Below are positions 40,601 through 50,318 of a stretch of DNA of 64,000 bases, piece by piece. The first letter of the stretch is position 1, and each line of letters begins with the position of its first letter. Location of the stretch: positions 9,603,118-9,667,117 of the forward strand of contig WNKI01000001.1 in assembly GCA_015350385.1 (NCBI GenBank), given 5' to 3'. Position numbers and translations under genes: made by a program. This DNA comes from Aculops lycopersici (Eukaryota; Arthropoda; Arachnida; Trombidiformes; Eriophyidae). Below the pieces are notes generated by a model that worked only from the letters and a program-made list of their open reading frames with translations, was not told where the DNA came from and ran no database searches.

Positions 40601-41813
40601 GAGCTCTCACACCAAGCGACAAAACCCCATTGTAACTGAGGTAAGCCTCGCGATCTAGCCGATTGGCCACCTGTAGCTGGCCAGTCAGAGGGTGCAACTT
40701 GAAGTTCATGTTGATGGCCGAGTTTTCGTTGTTGATTAGATCGTATAGAATGAGTCTACCTTGTAGTTGCTTTGCGCCCACCAGCGAGATGAACGAATCG
40801 TCCTGTCCAATTGCATCGCCGTCCACGGCTTGCACAGTCATGATGGTTTTGTCTATGGGTATATTCTCGGCTACAATACAAGTGGTCGAGCCAATGAATT
40901 GGGGTGGCTTGTTTTGGACATCATCAATGGTGATCTCAAATTGGATGCTTGAATTGTGCAATCCGTCGTTGACTATCAGATTCAACAGGCGAATATTGTT
41001 TCTAGGAACATGAACAAGTGGCGCAATGAGAACAATTGAAAAGTTGAGCTTATCATTGAGCGATAGGTCGCTGGTTGGTCTTAGCTCAAATTGTCCATCG
41101 CAATCGAGGCACATGGATCTTAGCGGATTCTGTGATGCCTTATCCACATCTATGGCCTCAATTAAATCTACAACTATACTCTCGGGTGGCAAACTTTCGC
41201 TGACACTTAATCTAACAGTTGGACTGTGCTGACCACCAGCGCCACGAGCAAATGAACTAAGTCTATTCAACTGACCTGAATCAAAAGTTCTGTCCTTGAC
41301 ACGAACGCGTTCAATTCGAGGCGCATTGTCATTCTCGTCCAGAATCAACACGGTAGTCGATAGGCGCGAAGTTGGACCTTGGCGCTGTTGCTGTTGTCCG
41401 GTTGGCAAGTAGGCAACAGTGGCACTAACAAAGAAGGTAACCTGATCTCCAGTTTGCTCTCGATCTATCAGCTGGGCAACACGAACTTGGCCAGAGATTT
41501 TGTCGACTTTAAACAAGGAAGTTCCCTCAATGTTGTACTCGATTTTAGTTTGAGGTCCCAAATCCTCGCTTGGCTTTGCCTCGAGTTGGTAGATGATCTC
41601 GTCAATGGGCGTATTTTCGACGACAGTATGAGCGTCCATATTCTTAATAAATTGCGGCTGCAATGACTGATAGTGGTAGCCATGAGCGAGTAGCATCAGG
41701 GGCAACAGGTGATGCTTTGTGATTGACGTGTTTGGCACTTGGAATGGCGTGAGCAATAATAATAATAGAGTTGCCACCAAGAAGATGGATTGTGGTAGTC
41801 TTGAGTTTTCCAT
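34659..41813 (-). CDS. Giant non-classical cadherin, single exon
   Basis: A 2384-residue type I membrane protein. A signal peptide (IFLVATLLLLLLTPF) is followed by about 13-14 extracellular cadherin repeats, recognised by recurring calcium-binding motifs (LDVNDNAP, LDSNDNAP, LDINDNPP), DRE and AxDxD motifs. Some linkers are degenerate (for example TNPRVPEF, LPVNDWDC), implying calcium-free joints. A membrane-proximal segment precedes one membrane span (VIFATLTAILTIVGFIVCLM) and a cytoplasmic tail of about 240 residues rich in Gln, Asn and Asp. There are no laminin-G, EGF or catenin-binding modules, so it is not a classical, Fat, Dachsous-length or Flamingo cadherin. It most resembles the protocadherin-like insect cadherins (Cad74A/87A/88C/99C group), but I cannot choose among these. 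Uninterrupted coding over 7.1 kb is remarkable. It converges with the lipase gene, 215 bases between stops. Confidence 0.88.
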   Translation of the reverse strand: MENSRLPQSIFLVATLLLLLLTPFQVPNTSITKHHLLPLMLLAHGYHYQSLQPQFIKNMDAHTVVENTPIDEIIYQLEAKPSEDLGPQTKIEYNIEGTSLFKVDKISGQVRVAQLIDREQTGDQVTFFVSATVAYLPTGQQQQRQGPTSRLSTTVLILDENDNAPRIERVRVKDRTFDSGQLNRLSSFARGAGGQHSPTVRLSVSESLPPESIVVDLIEAIDVDKASQNPLRSMCLDCDGQFELRPTSDLSLNDKLNFSIVLIAPLVHVPRNNIRLLNLIVNDGLHNSSIQFEITIDDVQNKPPQFIGSTTCIVAENIPIDKTIMTVQAVDGDAIGQDDSFISLVGAKQLQGRLILYDLINNENSAINMNFKLHPLTGQLQVANRLDREAYLSYNGVLSLGVRARELTVSGAALAAAGIREDDLYDSILDKSLPYIDQSPEASSEADISVILLDVNDNAPRWLNSTEIAQLNMNQSPNWFASLPNDLDTGRIYRVAIKENSLVGSPITFKNEMFVYDLDNGENSVFNISIDDPSNLFDVEPKQASGFALVTLKLASHKQHQAQKRTRLLDYENPNERGFVIDLIATETNTREALKSRAPVHIVVLDVNDNAPEFKEQFYRANVREDAPVGKTVLQVKATDRDEISQSLSYSLHGKSAHLFDINPVSGHVTVAKCPLVDESNSESYHQQDNHLQTPNRLVQRQSSSNAQLKSCLDYEQQREHHLMVEASDGELSNKVPLTIYIDDASDNPPVFSLPVVEAVIEEGSERLDPPIKIEATDVDRSSVISYSIVEGNFEGLFSLNNATGELQLTRPIRILHADEVEADGITTSPMDADDFRLQHQQQPNKITLIIEATDGVYKTNGTIQIDVLDSNDNAPKFVKPQYAVGIPESSAPGTPVVTVRAIDSDRGNNAKVSYRIERGSFHQFEIDETSGLISVSSAAQEFDSSKRENFTLEVVAYDHGLVARSSSVVVQIRVLDTNPRVPEFEPQIQRATISENTPNNTIFHHMSLAEQDALIANLVFDAGPIEALDKNGLLVAGAERDRLESMFSVSSNTGDVIVNSPLDHDFAAYINLTIYVSVKRVRDQGFELSMASGEPSMGPEVDPMSSAQTLSARSVGYLIINVVDDNSNAPIFAAPWSMQQPELSFQMAEELPVGSVLTQLVASDVDSKISHFKIEPPNEYFELSSPQSGVIVNRKLIDYDSLMGQTFRKPGQRNSNHSAALVMAANLIQFNVFVYDSGTPQLSAKAMVTVEILPVNDWDCKFEKSVYEARVRENPAADTFVVQVRAIDQDYGEQHNLVRYQLIGEHKDMFNIDPRTGFVSISTNGSAQLDRERLEHSTFTLTVLGRDEQQQVGSGGRNLRGSSSSRSCLASIVIHVDDVNDNPPLFSQKFYEVTAYDTDAIDVPLIKTIIRDEDSQHPNHNTTSSSRLLSLQPTNTFKILSGNLNESFNITNSGLIYATKPLNETFAYSNEPIQLRVQVKQQSPNVGSFTDECIVRVNFVKINRFGPEWRQDSLKNVVVEENSKPGTLVAQLRCTDRDYETKSTNRLVMDQDDGNQRRLKASSLAAPSPIRYYIKENGVNVVETPEFRLNSTSGNLVTRVELDRESQEYYQLIVVCEDNGRPQSLESITTLLIRVLDVDDNKPKFLIPKTQETSSLILRQTEGQSTGGNQNSRPVINFSVEEHQITGLQVGELKAIDSDIDTGYAINYCLIEGNEYREFALDRVTGILYTNQTLDRERQSTYDLLVKAINSESSTCEEHIVQYNLLSGNGSLAIDARRQKPHDSSFVLVKVDVLDINDNPPLFRRPVYRAGALHRSLMNTLVTQVAASDPDSGLNGTLNYRISETLMYKTAPVQQVSVSRKYEATIEQPLGRPIQLMQSPFKIDQQGNVYTQQMLTQYQLMSMFELQIEATELAEPRRTATTKLEIYLYETNNQLKIKINLHPRLVDAYKSEIETLLSNATKYTAIINRARSYHGTSDSGASTRVNLRKAPQATSSNQNNINQRHRNTMDSSFQLPNQIVDEQQSLSSATSPSYTNILLIFVDNYRIVNPNLVMEKFDLTSAQLFMSPILSSASSSSLQQQQQNGPFDSPYPSSTDANGRNQQVNSEQVSSIIDKIALASVQSAEYTSSSSSLAGIDWLESPSVIFATLTAILTIVGFIVCLMGCCCTSRIKDHIIKVAMNKLVEQQNIQAKINERVLANANENGASSQLNVSQHHQQMMAANGSDYLLSQGGLMSSFDATKGCINNNTDNMNIMQQRALETGEYIDPNYTTLNGRVNLGAHYYDASDLDQQYQQQSKNIDEDTNYHNFDESQVVQDFRSSSPNLIHDQDDNDGNNNNNNENRNHDDNHDLNKQPIRQQHHQQQKLANGNGVGVQRQRQQVPQ

Positions 41814-43291
41814 GTTGTTGATTAGTTTGGTGTTGCTTACTTTATAATAAGTTTAATGGGTGCTAATTCAATTAAGGTCAATATGATACAAGTGTCATGG
41901 AAACAATCTGTTGCGAGATGACCACAAGGCTGGTCATGCGTTCCTCAAATGAAATGGAATAAAAGTTTAGATTATCTCCCAATAAAATAGAAGAAGATAT
42001 TCACCTGCGAGCGTGACTCTATCCATTGATTGTAAAGTGATATTAAAAAAACTGACCACCGCAAGTCGATAATAACAAACTTGCATAGAGTGGAAGAGAT
42101 GCCAGGTGAGAGACACTGAGGGAGTCCAGCGGTGGAGCCTGTGGCGGTGTAAGTAGCGGCATCTCAAGTAATGCTACTACCAATACTATTCCGAAGCAAA
42201 AGCTACGAAGTGATCGCATGCAAAAGGCGGACTGAGATAAGCAGATGAGGAAGGTAGACGGAGTATGTAGTGCAGAAGAGGCGAGGATTTGTAGGCAATA
42301 TAAGAGAGAAGCGGCCATTTGTTGATGCCGCTGGCCGCAAGTTACCTGTCGGCCGGCCGGCCTGCCTGCCTGTTTACCTGCAGAACTCTTGGTGCGGGCC
42401 TTCAGTGTGAGGCTGTTGCCGCCTCCTTCTAAACTACAACCTTAAGATTTCGATGCATTGAAGAAGAACGGTCGCTGGCGCGCAGCTAAGGTATCGAGCA
42501 CAAGGTGAGTGCGCGAGTAACACCGAATCTCGCACTCACTGTGCAGATAGCCGTCGCCATTGGCCACAAGAAGCGCCGACCACTTGTGTGGTGGCTCTAT
42601 GGAACAAACCTCGGGCAGAGTATTCAACGCGACTCCATTGCTGCTGGCAATGTTTGAGTGGTCATCCAAGCTCGAGCGACACAGGCGGTCAAGAAGGTGA
42701 GCAATCTGTTGCATGTGGTTGCGAAGCTCACAAGTCAGATCCTCGACGCCGCATTGCGTAACAAGACGACCAGTGTGATTATAATGTTCGCAAGTGAGTT
42801 TCTGTAAGGTTCAGCTCTTTGCAAATCCGAGAAGACTGATATACTGAAGTGTTCACTTTAACCCAGCTAGCCTGTAAATGAACTCAGCTCCATGGTTCTC
42901 TCAAACTCTCCTCACGCTCAAGTCGCGCGATAGATGAAAAATAACACATGTTACAGGGAGATAGAGAGCAAAGGGTTGTTGCTGCCTTTGCTAACGTGTA
43001 AACTGGCCCTAAATCATGGGTTGGGACCCCTTGTGGCTGTCAATAGAGGCACTTGATGGTCGGATGGTTGGCTAGTGTACGTGATTTATTGCACTTAATG
43101 GCAATTCAGAAACGGATTGGGTAAGTTCGAGTTAATTGAGGTACGCGGTGCCTATTTATTCACGGTCCACTTGTTGTTGTGGTTCCTATTGGTCATAAAG
43201 GGGTCGTCTGTCTTTGTTCTTGATGGCTAATTTGATTTGGTTAGTTGGTGTTGGAGTTGATAGAGTAGAGATGGCGTCGATTGTTTAGATG
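41814..43291. other. Intergenic region, cadherin / HDAC3
   Basis: About 1.5 kb: upstream of the cadherin and downstream of HDAC3, both on the minus strand. A GGCC/TGCC-rich low-complexity patch lies near 42348-42372. Short frames on the minus strand are without recognisable domains; nothing else is supported. Confidence 0.45.
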
Positions 43292-44560
43292 TCAGTCTTT
43301 GGATTTTGATGCCATTACTTCAATCATTGGCTCGGAGTTACTCTCGTCCTCTCGCTCAGTTCTCATCTCGCAATCTGCTAATGCCTCATCGCAAAACCAA
43401 CCATTTGGTGTCGGTTGCAGCTGGACGGCAGGCGAATGGGCAACTCGCTTGAGATTTTCATGAACATGTTTGACTATAGATTCCAAGTAGATTCTTGAAT
43501 TTGCATTATGGGTAAAGTCACCACATGGCTTGTCAAGAAGGAGAGTGAAATCCGGCGAGAAATATTGTACATATTCCGAGTATGGAATCTCGTTGTTGAT
43601 CTCCTCCTCAACTAATAAACTTGTCTCATATGTCCAGCACCTCGAAACATTGCGCAATGTGTAACCTCCACCGCCCAAGACTAACAAGGGTAGATTGAAA
43701 CTCTTGACAAACTTGACGCACTCGCCATGGCCTCGAATCGAGAGATTGAAACAACCTAATCGATCTCCAGCGAGCGAGTCGGCTCCGCATTGTAAGACGA
43801 TTGCAGTGGGTTGATAAAATTGTATGACATCAGTGATGACTGGCTTGAAGACTGTTGAGTAATTCACATCATCTATTCCCTCTTTTAGTGGAACATTGAC
43901 GCTATAATAGCGACCCGATTCGTTTCCAGTTTCGTACATATCTCCCGTGCCAGGAAAAAATAGACCGCCATATTTATGGAATGAGACTGTCATGACGCGA
44001 TCCGTTAGATAAAATGCCTCTTGAACTCCATCGCCATGGTGAATGTCAATGTCGATATAAAGAACGCGGGTGTGGTATTTGAGTAATTCTAATATCGAAA
44101 TAACAATATCGTTTACATAGCAAAATCCGCTTGCTTCGAATTTCTTTGCATGATGAAGTCCGCCAGACCAATTGATTGCAATATCACATTGTTTGTTGTT
44201 CAATTGTTGGGCTCCTTGCAATGAAGCACCACAATAGCGAGAGCAAAAACTATACAAACCCTCGAATACTGGACAATCCTCGCCCACATTGAACCTCTGT
44301 AGTTCGCTTGCAAACTCATTTATAGTTGAGGGGGTGACGTTGTGTAAAAAATTGATATATTTATCACTGTGAAACCTACACATATCATGGTATGACGCCA
44401 TGTAGGGCCTGTAAATATTCATCTTCTTATGTAGACCATAATTCATGACAAGGGAATGTGTCACCGATAATCGATGCGGTTTCATTGGATGGTTTGGTCC
44501 ATAGTGATAGTTTCCCACTTCGGGATCCCAAAAATACGTGACTCGCGATGATTTGGTCAT
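43292..44560 (-). CDS. HDAC3: Class I histone deacetylase 3
   Basis: A 422-residue zinc-dependent deacetylase, catalytic subunit of the SMRT/NCoR corepressor complex. The N-terminal segment (YFWDPEVGNYHYGPNHPMKPHR) and the wording around the pocket follow HDAC3 rather than HDAC1/2. The tandem active-site histidines are in GGLHHAKK, zinc ligands in DIDIHHGDG and GADSL, and the catalytic tyrosine in GGGGYT. The loop for inositol-phosphate binding (near HPMKPHR and the C-terminal RCWTYET) is preserved. The C-terminal tail is short and acidic, ending SKSKD. ATG at 44560; single exon. Divergent from the DRAM-family gene, about 860 bases apart. Confidence 0.96.
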   Translation of the reverse strand: MTKSSRVTYFWDPEVGNYHYGPNHPMKPHRLSVTHSLVMNYGLHKKMNIYRPYMASYHDMCRFHSDKYINFLHNVTPSTINEFASELQRFNVGEDCPVFEGLYSFCSRYCGASLQGAQQLNNKQCDIAINWSGGLHHAKKFEASGFCYVNDIVISILELLKYHTRVLYIDIDIHHGDGVQEAFYLTDRVMTVSFHKYGGLFFPGTGDMYETGNESGRYYSVNVPLKEGIDDVNYSTVFKPVITDVIQFYQPTAIVLQCGADSLAGDRLGCFNLSIRGHGECVKFVKSFNLPLLVLGGGGYTLRNVSRCWTYETSLLVEEEINNEIPYSEYVQYFSPDFTLLLDKPCGDFTHNANSRIYLESIVKHVHENLKRVAHSPAVQLQPTPNGWFCDEALADCEMRTEREDESNSEPMIEVMASKSKD

Positions 44561-45420
44561 GTTTCAGTGTCTTGTTTGAGGGGTGCTACAGCTGATGGAT
44601 TGGGGATTGGTCCAAGTTTGTGCTAGTGTTGTTGTCTTGGGGGGTTTTGAGTACTAAAAAGCTTTGGTAAGTGCATAATATTTGTCCGAAAGTGTTTAGT
44701 TTATATGATGAATAGAAACTATTGGTCATACGTCTTCTGGCCAAATGTTAGCAATTCACTGACAATATGATTCTTATAGATGACAGTGTTTCAATTTTGA
44801 AAATGTTGCAGGATGCTGTTCTATATCCACTAAGTTGATTTGCAACATAAGACATGGGATGATAGCATAGTGGTTAGAATAAAAATTTTCAAATCAATCA
44901 GGGGATGCAATGAAGTGGCGAGTTCCATTATTTTATTTGCTGTTTCACGCGTGTTCCTTACAGTGAAGAGGGCTCGAATGATGCATGGACAACTGAAGCG
45001 ACGGTCACCGCTGGAACACTATGCAACTAAAGGGGACTTTTCTAATGGGCTCTCTGTGTTAATTCTATCTCGATGTCCAATGTTTACCATTTGCTCGCCA
45101 TAGCCAACAATAACAACAGTGCAGCAGAGGCAAGTAGCAGATTCTGCCTATCGAAACACCTGATTTTCAGTAAAACTATACAGATTATCAAATTTCATTA
45201 TCCACTTTAATCCAATAGAATTGTCGCTCTTGCGGGTGGCCAACTAGATAGACAGTAATACGTCATTTGATTCTAGCCAAAATTAACAAGAAGACCATAA
45301 ATTTGCAAATTATGACACGCTGACACTTGGAACAGGATCCACATCAAAAACTGAAATTCGACAAATCAATATATTTTACTTATCTATGATTCAGATTAGG
45401 TTCAATAGAAATCTTCAGTT
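44561..45420. other. Divergent intergenic region, HDAC3 / DRAM
   Basis: About 860 AT-rich bases that should contain both promoters. A stretch near 44868 resembles a tRNA A-box but lacks a B-box and cloverleaf, so no RNA gene is called. Confidence 0.45.
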
Positions 45421-46390
45421 ATGTTAACTACAGTGCACTATCTTCCAATAGCATGTTTCATTCTATTGCCGTCCAGCTTCATCATAACGTAAGTACATCT
45501 TCACCACGCATAATTACTCAGATTGAGGATGGAACTATACTAACCAATCTGATGCACCTAAATCTCTCTTAAACAGTTACATGATATCGATTGTCCTTGG
45601 TCATTGTGAAGTTGTTTTGCCATATATATCAGATACTGGAGTCCACATACCTGAGAGTTGCATCTTCAGTCAGCTACTGAACATAGCAGCCTTTCTCATT
45701 GCATTCACGATAGCTATCAGATACAAGCAAGTGGAGCAACAATGTCGAGACAACATATTGCCAGCAGCAGATAGAATATTCTCACTTAATAGATGGGCTT
45801 TATTCTTGGGTTTACTCTCGGCCTTCGGACTCTCAATCGTCGCCAACTTTCAAGAGCTTCAACTCTTCACAATTCACATGATAGGCGCCAATTTGGCTTT
45901 CGGTCTTGGTCTCATCTATTGTGCAACACAAACTCGTCTCTCGTATCACATGTACCCTATAATGAGTTCGGGGTTGAAGGTTGCACGCTGCAGGCTTGTG
46001 CTAACCATTATATTGGGGATAACATTCATCACGAGTTCCGTGCTTGGTCCCATATCTATTGCACACTTTCATGGGACAGACACGACCAATTGGAAGCCGG
46101 AAGACGGTGGTTACCTGTACCATGTGATAAGTTCGATTTGCGAATGGATCTCAGCAATGTCGATCGACTTTTTCATTCTAAGTTTTGCCCACGAGTTTAA
46201 GTACATGAGCATAAGCTCGCCCAAGTTCTATATGATTTCAACAGTCACAAATTTACAAGAGGAACAAGAGTCCGAGGATTCATACAGCGGGAATGGGGTC
46301 AATGTGATAACGTCGGAAAGTTTTGCCGCAAACTCGCCCACAAGACGTCAGCAACAATATCCACCAAACTTTACACAGCGACCTCGTTGA
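45421..46390 (+). CDS. DRAM/TMEM150-family membrane protein, two exons
   Basis: Exon 1 is 45421-45488 (ATG TTA ACT ...; 22 codons plus two bases) and ends at a consensus donor GTAAGT. The 88-bp intron ends CTTAAACAG at 45576; exon 2 runs 45577-46390. The join is in frame and adds residues FILLPSSFIITYMIS before the next part, completing the first membrane helix that exon 2 alone lacks. The 293-residue product has the family signature PYISDTG ... PESCIFSQLLN and further hydrophobic helices for about six spans (Frag1/DRAM/Sfk1 family). DRAM proteins sit in lysosomal membranes and modulate autophagy; TMEM150 proteins regulate PI4K at the plasma membrane. The tail after the last span is polar and Gln/Ser-rich. 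Exact subfamily is uncertain. Confidence 0.85.
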
Positions 46391-47621
46391 ATGGAGAGCA
46401 AGAGGGAGAGAGGGCTCTTCCGAGGAGTAAGCACTGATCTAATCGATTTTAATCTACGGACCATTAGTATGACAATACATATACCAATGCTCTCATGCAT
46501 CCAACCAGTGAAATGAAAATTAAAACCAACAAAGTGTTAATTAGTGATTCACTTCCGTAAGTTTCTATAGTGTCCAAACGAAATTATGAGTCCTAGTGAA
46601 ATTGAAAAACAAAAAGTGAAGGTAACAACGGAAACTGCTCATGGGCACTGATGCGTTGAGACACTTCCTGTTCGAAAGTCGCAGGTTTCTTGAGATGTGA
46701 ATCGAATTATTGTGAGAAACTAGAACGACGCTCTGACCTGTCGGCGATCTGATCTCTTGCGGTCACAAAACTAGCGATACTTTTGGTAGAGTAACCCGAG
46801 ATGATAACGACGACGACTCGTGATGTTGTTGATGCAGCCATCTGGGTCGCACGAGCGCCACTGCCGTAACCTCGCGGCGTCGACTCAAGGCCATTGGAAT
46901 GCATTTCGCGGACTCAAATCTATTCCACAGACCACAGTGTGCCCTTCTTGCCTTAAGGATGTCCTTTGCTTGCTTGCTCTTGTCTCGCCCAATAAAAAAG
47001 CCCATGTCCACTCGCTTAAAAGTGAATCACACAAATAAGCGATAATTTGAGTGAGCAAAGATGGCAAAGGAATTAGCGAAGTCGCTCAACAAACCAAAGT
47101 ATAGCGGCTCATAAAAGAAGAGCTCCACTGCTGCAGACAGCGAATGGAAGCAACAACAAAGCCGACACAATGGGGCAATCCAAAGGCAACGCCTGGCACT
47201 GCAGTCTGCAGATAACGACCACCGTCTGCCGCAGCTCGCGCTGCGCTCGCAACAACGGCAATGTTGGCCGTCTGTGCGTCTCCCTGTCTGCCTCTTTCCC
47301 CAACTGTTGTCGCTACGCCTCTCGCCATGGACACGAATTTTGGTCAGCAGCGGCATCAGTAGCAGCACCAACTTGTTGATGCAGATGGGCAGACTGCATT
47401 TGCAACCAATTGCAACAAACGTTTTTTTCCCCGACTCATTCGCATTATCTCACGTGACCAAATACTTTACAAACCAGATTTATCATCTATCCTCTAAATA
47501 TTACATGATTTTTTATCAATTATTTATGCATTCACCTAGTAGCATGAATAGGTGACCAGCTAATGTAACCAAAAATATTCTTAGGTTGCATGTAAAACTT
47601 AAGTGAATCAAAAGCGTCAAG
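46391..47621. other. Intergenic region, DRAM / Fas2
   Basis: About 1.2 kb between two plus-strand genes. Several overlapping short frames on both strands around 46700-47550 have no family resemblance. The 100 bases before the Fas2 start are AT-rich. Confidence 0.45.
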
Positions 47622-50126
47622 ATGAAATACCAGCTTATTGTTTTAACCATCATCAACTTTGCATTTGCCATCAGCATTTGCACTGCCGACAACCAGATAG
47701 GCAACGATCATAGCTCGTCGGCCCAGAATGGACCAAGAATTGTGATCTCACCATCGACTTCGGTCGTCCACATCGATGTCAATGGACCATCTAAAGTGTT
47801 CACTTGCAAGACTGCCGGCGATAAGCCAGGAATGTTCAGTCAATTAAAGTGGACTGGACCCAATAGTTTAGACAATTACGATGAGCTAAGAAGGAGGCAT
47901 GCAGTTAACGAGGAGATTCCGCAGAGTAATATTTGGGATCTCGAGCTACTTAAGCCAACGGTCGACGACTCGGGCACCTATTACTGCCGAGGAACTTACC
48001 AAGGATCTGACGTTCACAGTGCCTCTGTTACTATAAAGGTTGTGAATTCTATTAGACTCGACAATTGTCACGATAGACAATTCCTCATTCAAGGTATGAC
48101 AAATCAGAAGATTACCTGCCGAATAACAGGCGACTCGCCAAGGGTCACTTTGTGGAAGGGCGAGACTCTAATCGATCAAATGAATGTACGCTACAAGTGG
48201 GACAATGACGATGGATTAGTCATCAATGGTGAAGTCAATGTTTCTGACGCCGGAGTTTACACTATTCGAGTTACAAATGAGATGACCGGTGATCGAAAAG
48301 TTCAGAAGATCAATGTCCAAGTTCATACCAAGCCAGAGATTTTGCCATACACTGGGCCAGCTGACCAAGCTGAGTTTTACGGCATTGAAGGCGAGCGAGC
48401 AGAGCTCAAGTGTGATGTTAGAGGTAATCCACGACCGCTCATCTTTTGGCTAGATCCAAGATTGAAAAATCTCACCTCAGAAGCTGGATACCACGTGAAC
48501 CCGGAGAGTGGAAGCGTCATCATAGATAGAGTAAGGAGATTCGACGACCATGGTCAATTCCAATGTTTTGCAACTAACACAGTAACCACCGTCTCGCGAC
48601 AAGTTTCATTCGCCGTCTACACAAAACCTCAAATTCACAATTTTGACAACAAGACAGTGGACGAGGGATCTGAGGTAACTTTTGAATGTCGGGCGTCAGG
48701 TGAACCAACACCCAATTTTCTGATCCGGCGCTATGGCATCAATCAGCAAGCCTACAAACTAGGCGACGGTTTTGTACGCGATCTCCACACCGACGCCGAG
48801 GGTGGTGGTTCCAATGTATTCGTCCATCGGCTCACCATCGTGGCTAACAGGTCCCATTTCGGTGAACACTTTTGCAACGCCACCAATAAGGCAGGCACTG
48901 CAGATAGAGTTGGCAAGTTATTTGTAAATTATAAGCCAGATCTCAGTCTTACCCCAAGCGAGCAGTATGTCAAATTGGGCCACAAGTACTCGATCACCTG
49001 CCATATTAGAGCTTATCCTGAGCCAACAATCACTTGGCTAAGTGACAATACTCAAGTCCTCAATGTCAAGTCAAATACTAAGACGTCACCCGATGGCCAA
49101 ACTCATATTGTCACAATGTCGCCTCCAGAATATCAACAGGGATCATACAACAGGTACATTTGTAGAGCCGAGAACAAGATGGGCATCACGGAACAATCCA
49201 TCATACCCAGATATACAACACGGCCAGGAATTGTAGTGGCCACCATGATAGATAGATCGCCAACCACTGTCAAATTATTGCTTGAGGTTCCAAATGACGG
49301 TGGAGATAGGATCAAGCAGTTTGTTTACAAGGCCGACGGAATTACATTGGACATGCACAATCCGATCTACAACTTCCGGGAGGATCATCAAAACGAAACA
49401 ATCCTAGAGGCATCTCCTAACTTGAAGGCCACTTATACCATCAGGAACTTGCTACCATATTATACTTACAGATTATTGATCAAGGCAGTGAACGATGTCG
49501 GTCAAGGCGACCCATCTGAAATTAGAATTGAGACTATGAGACCAACCCGACCGGATGCTCCTCTTATAATCAAGCCGAGCATTCAGTCATTCTCACAAAG
49601 CGTGGCAGCTGGAGTGCCAAGCGAGTATAGTAACGGATATCTACTTAAGTGGAGCCCACCTGACTTGGACAATGGAGATCCGATCAAAAAGTTCATCATC
49701 AAATACCGAAAGGTCGACATGGACTCGTTGGACATGCCAATCGAAGATGGAGAGGTTAGAGAGGTGGAACAAATGAACGAAAGGCCAATGCATGCTCGAA
49801 TTGGACCATTGGAGACGAATCAGCGGTACAAGATTCAATTGCAAGCCAGAAACAACTATGGAGACTCGGAAGCAAGTTACATCATTGTCAACACCCTCAG
49901 CGACCGGCCTCAAATGTCCGAGTTTCAGTCGGTCGAGACTCTAGCTTGGATTGCAGATGCCTCGACTGAAACTGTAATGATCTTGCTAGTGGTGGCCATC
50001 ATAGGCCTCATCCTTGTCGACTTCATATTTCATTACTTCTGGCAAGTTGGAGTCACTTACTTGTTGAGAAGCTGGTGTTGTCCACGGAAGACTAACAGTG
50101 TAATTAGCGACAAGGGATATCCATAG
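47622..50126 (+). CDS. Fas2: Fasciclin II / NCAM-like cell adhesion molecule
   Basis: An 834-residue type I protein: signal peptide (YQLIVLTIINFAFAIS), five Ig domains (about residues 40-530), two fibronectin-III domains (about 535-760), one membrane span (MILLVVAIIGLILVDFIF) and a short cytoplasmic tail ending DKGYP. This order and the wording of Ig4-Ig5 (TKPQIHNF..KTVDEGSEVTFEC; KPDLSL) match insect Fasciclin II, which mediates homophilic adhesion of axons, synapses and epithelia. Ig1, 3, 4 and 5 have both domain cysteines (for example FTCKTAG...YYCRG). Ig2 has the first (ITCRITG) but isoleucine 215 (48264-48266) where the second is expected. The long cytoplasmic PEST region of some Fas2 isoforms is absent. 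Single exon; ATG 47622 fits the signal peptide. Confidence 0.8.
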   Translation: MKYQLIVLTIINFAFAISICTADNQIGNDHSSSAQNGPRIVISPSTSVVHIDVNGPSKVFTCKTAGDKPGMFSQLKWTGPNSLDNYDELRRRHAVNEEIPQSNIWDLELLKPTVDDSGTYYCRGTYQGSDVHSASVTIKVVNSIRLDNCHDRQFLIQGMTNQKITCRITGDSPRVTLWKGETLIDQMNVRYKWDNDDGLVINGEVNVSDAGVYTIRVTNEMTGDRKVQKINVQVHTKPEILPYTGPADQAEFYGIEGERAELKCDVRGNPRPLIFWLDPRLKNLTSEAGYHVNPESGSVIIDRVRRFDDHGQFQCFATNTVTTVSRQVSFAVYTKPQIHNFDNKTVDEGSEVTFECRASGEPTPNFLIRRYGINQQAYKLGDGFVRDLHTDAEGGGSNVFVHRLTIVANRSHFGEHFCNATNKAGTADRVGKLFVNYKPDLSLTPSEQYVKLGHKYSITCHIRAYPEPTITWLSDNTQVLNVKSNTKTSPDGQTHIVTMSPPEYQQGSYNRYICRAENKMGITEQSIIPRYTTRPGIVVATMIDRSPTTVKLLLEVPNDGGDRIKQFVYKADGITLDMHNPIYNFREDHQNETILEASPNLKATYTIRNLLPYYTYRLLIKAVNDVGQGDPSEIRIETMRPTRPDAPLIIKPSIQSFSQSVAAGVPSEYSNGYLLKWSPPDLDNGDPIKKFIIKYRKVDMDSLDMPIEDGEVREVEQMNERPMHARIGPLETNQRYKIQLQARNNYGDSEASYIIVNTLSDRPQMSEFQSVETLAWIADASTETVMILLVVAIIGLILVDFIFHYFWQVGVTYLLRSWCCPRKTNSVISDKGYP

Positions 50127-50318
50127 ATTCCATTTCATCAGAGAATGTGAGAAAATATTGAGCACGACCATGTACATTTGACAAGTATTACTTATAATAG
50201 TGACGCTATACAGGACACCCAACAGCTTGTATCATACTACACGCACAAACTGTGGTCACAAAATGAATTCCTATTTAATTTAAGATCTCAAAGATAATTC
50301 AATAGTAAAAACACTACA

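Noticed and set aside
44860..44930. tRNA gene
   Set aside because: TAGCATAGTGGTTAGAA resembles a tRNA A-box, but there is no B-box (GGTTCGA) nor a foldable cloverleaf.
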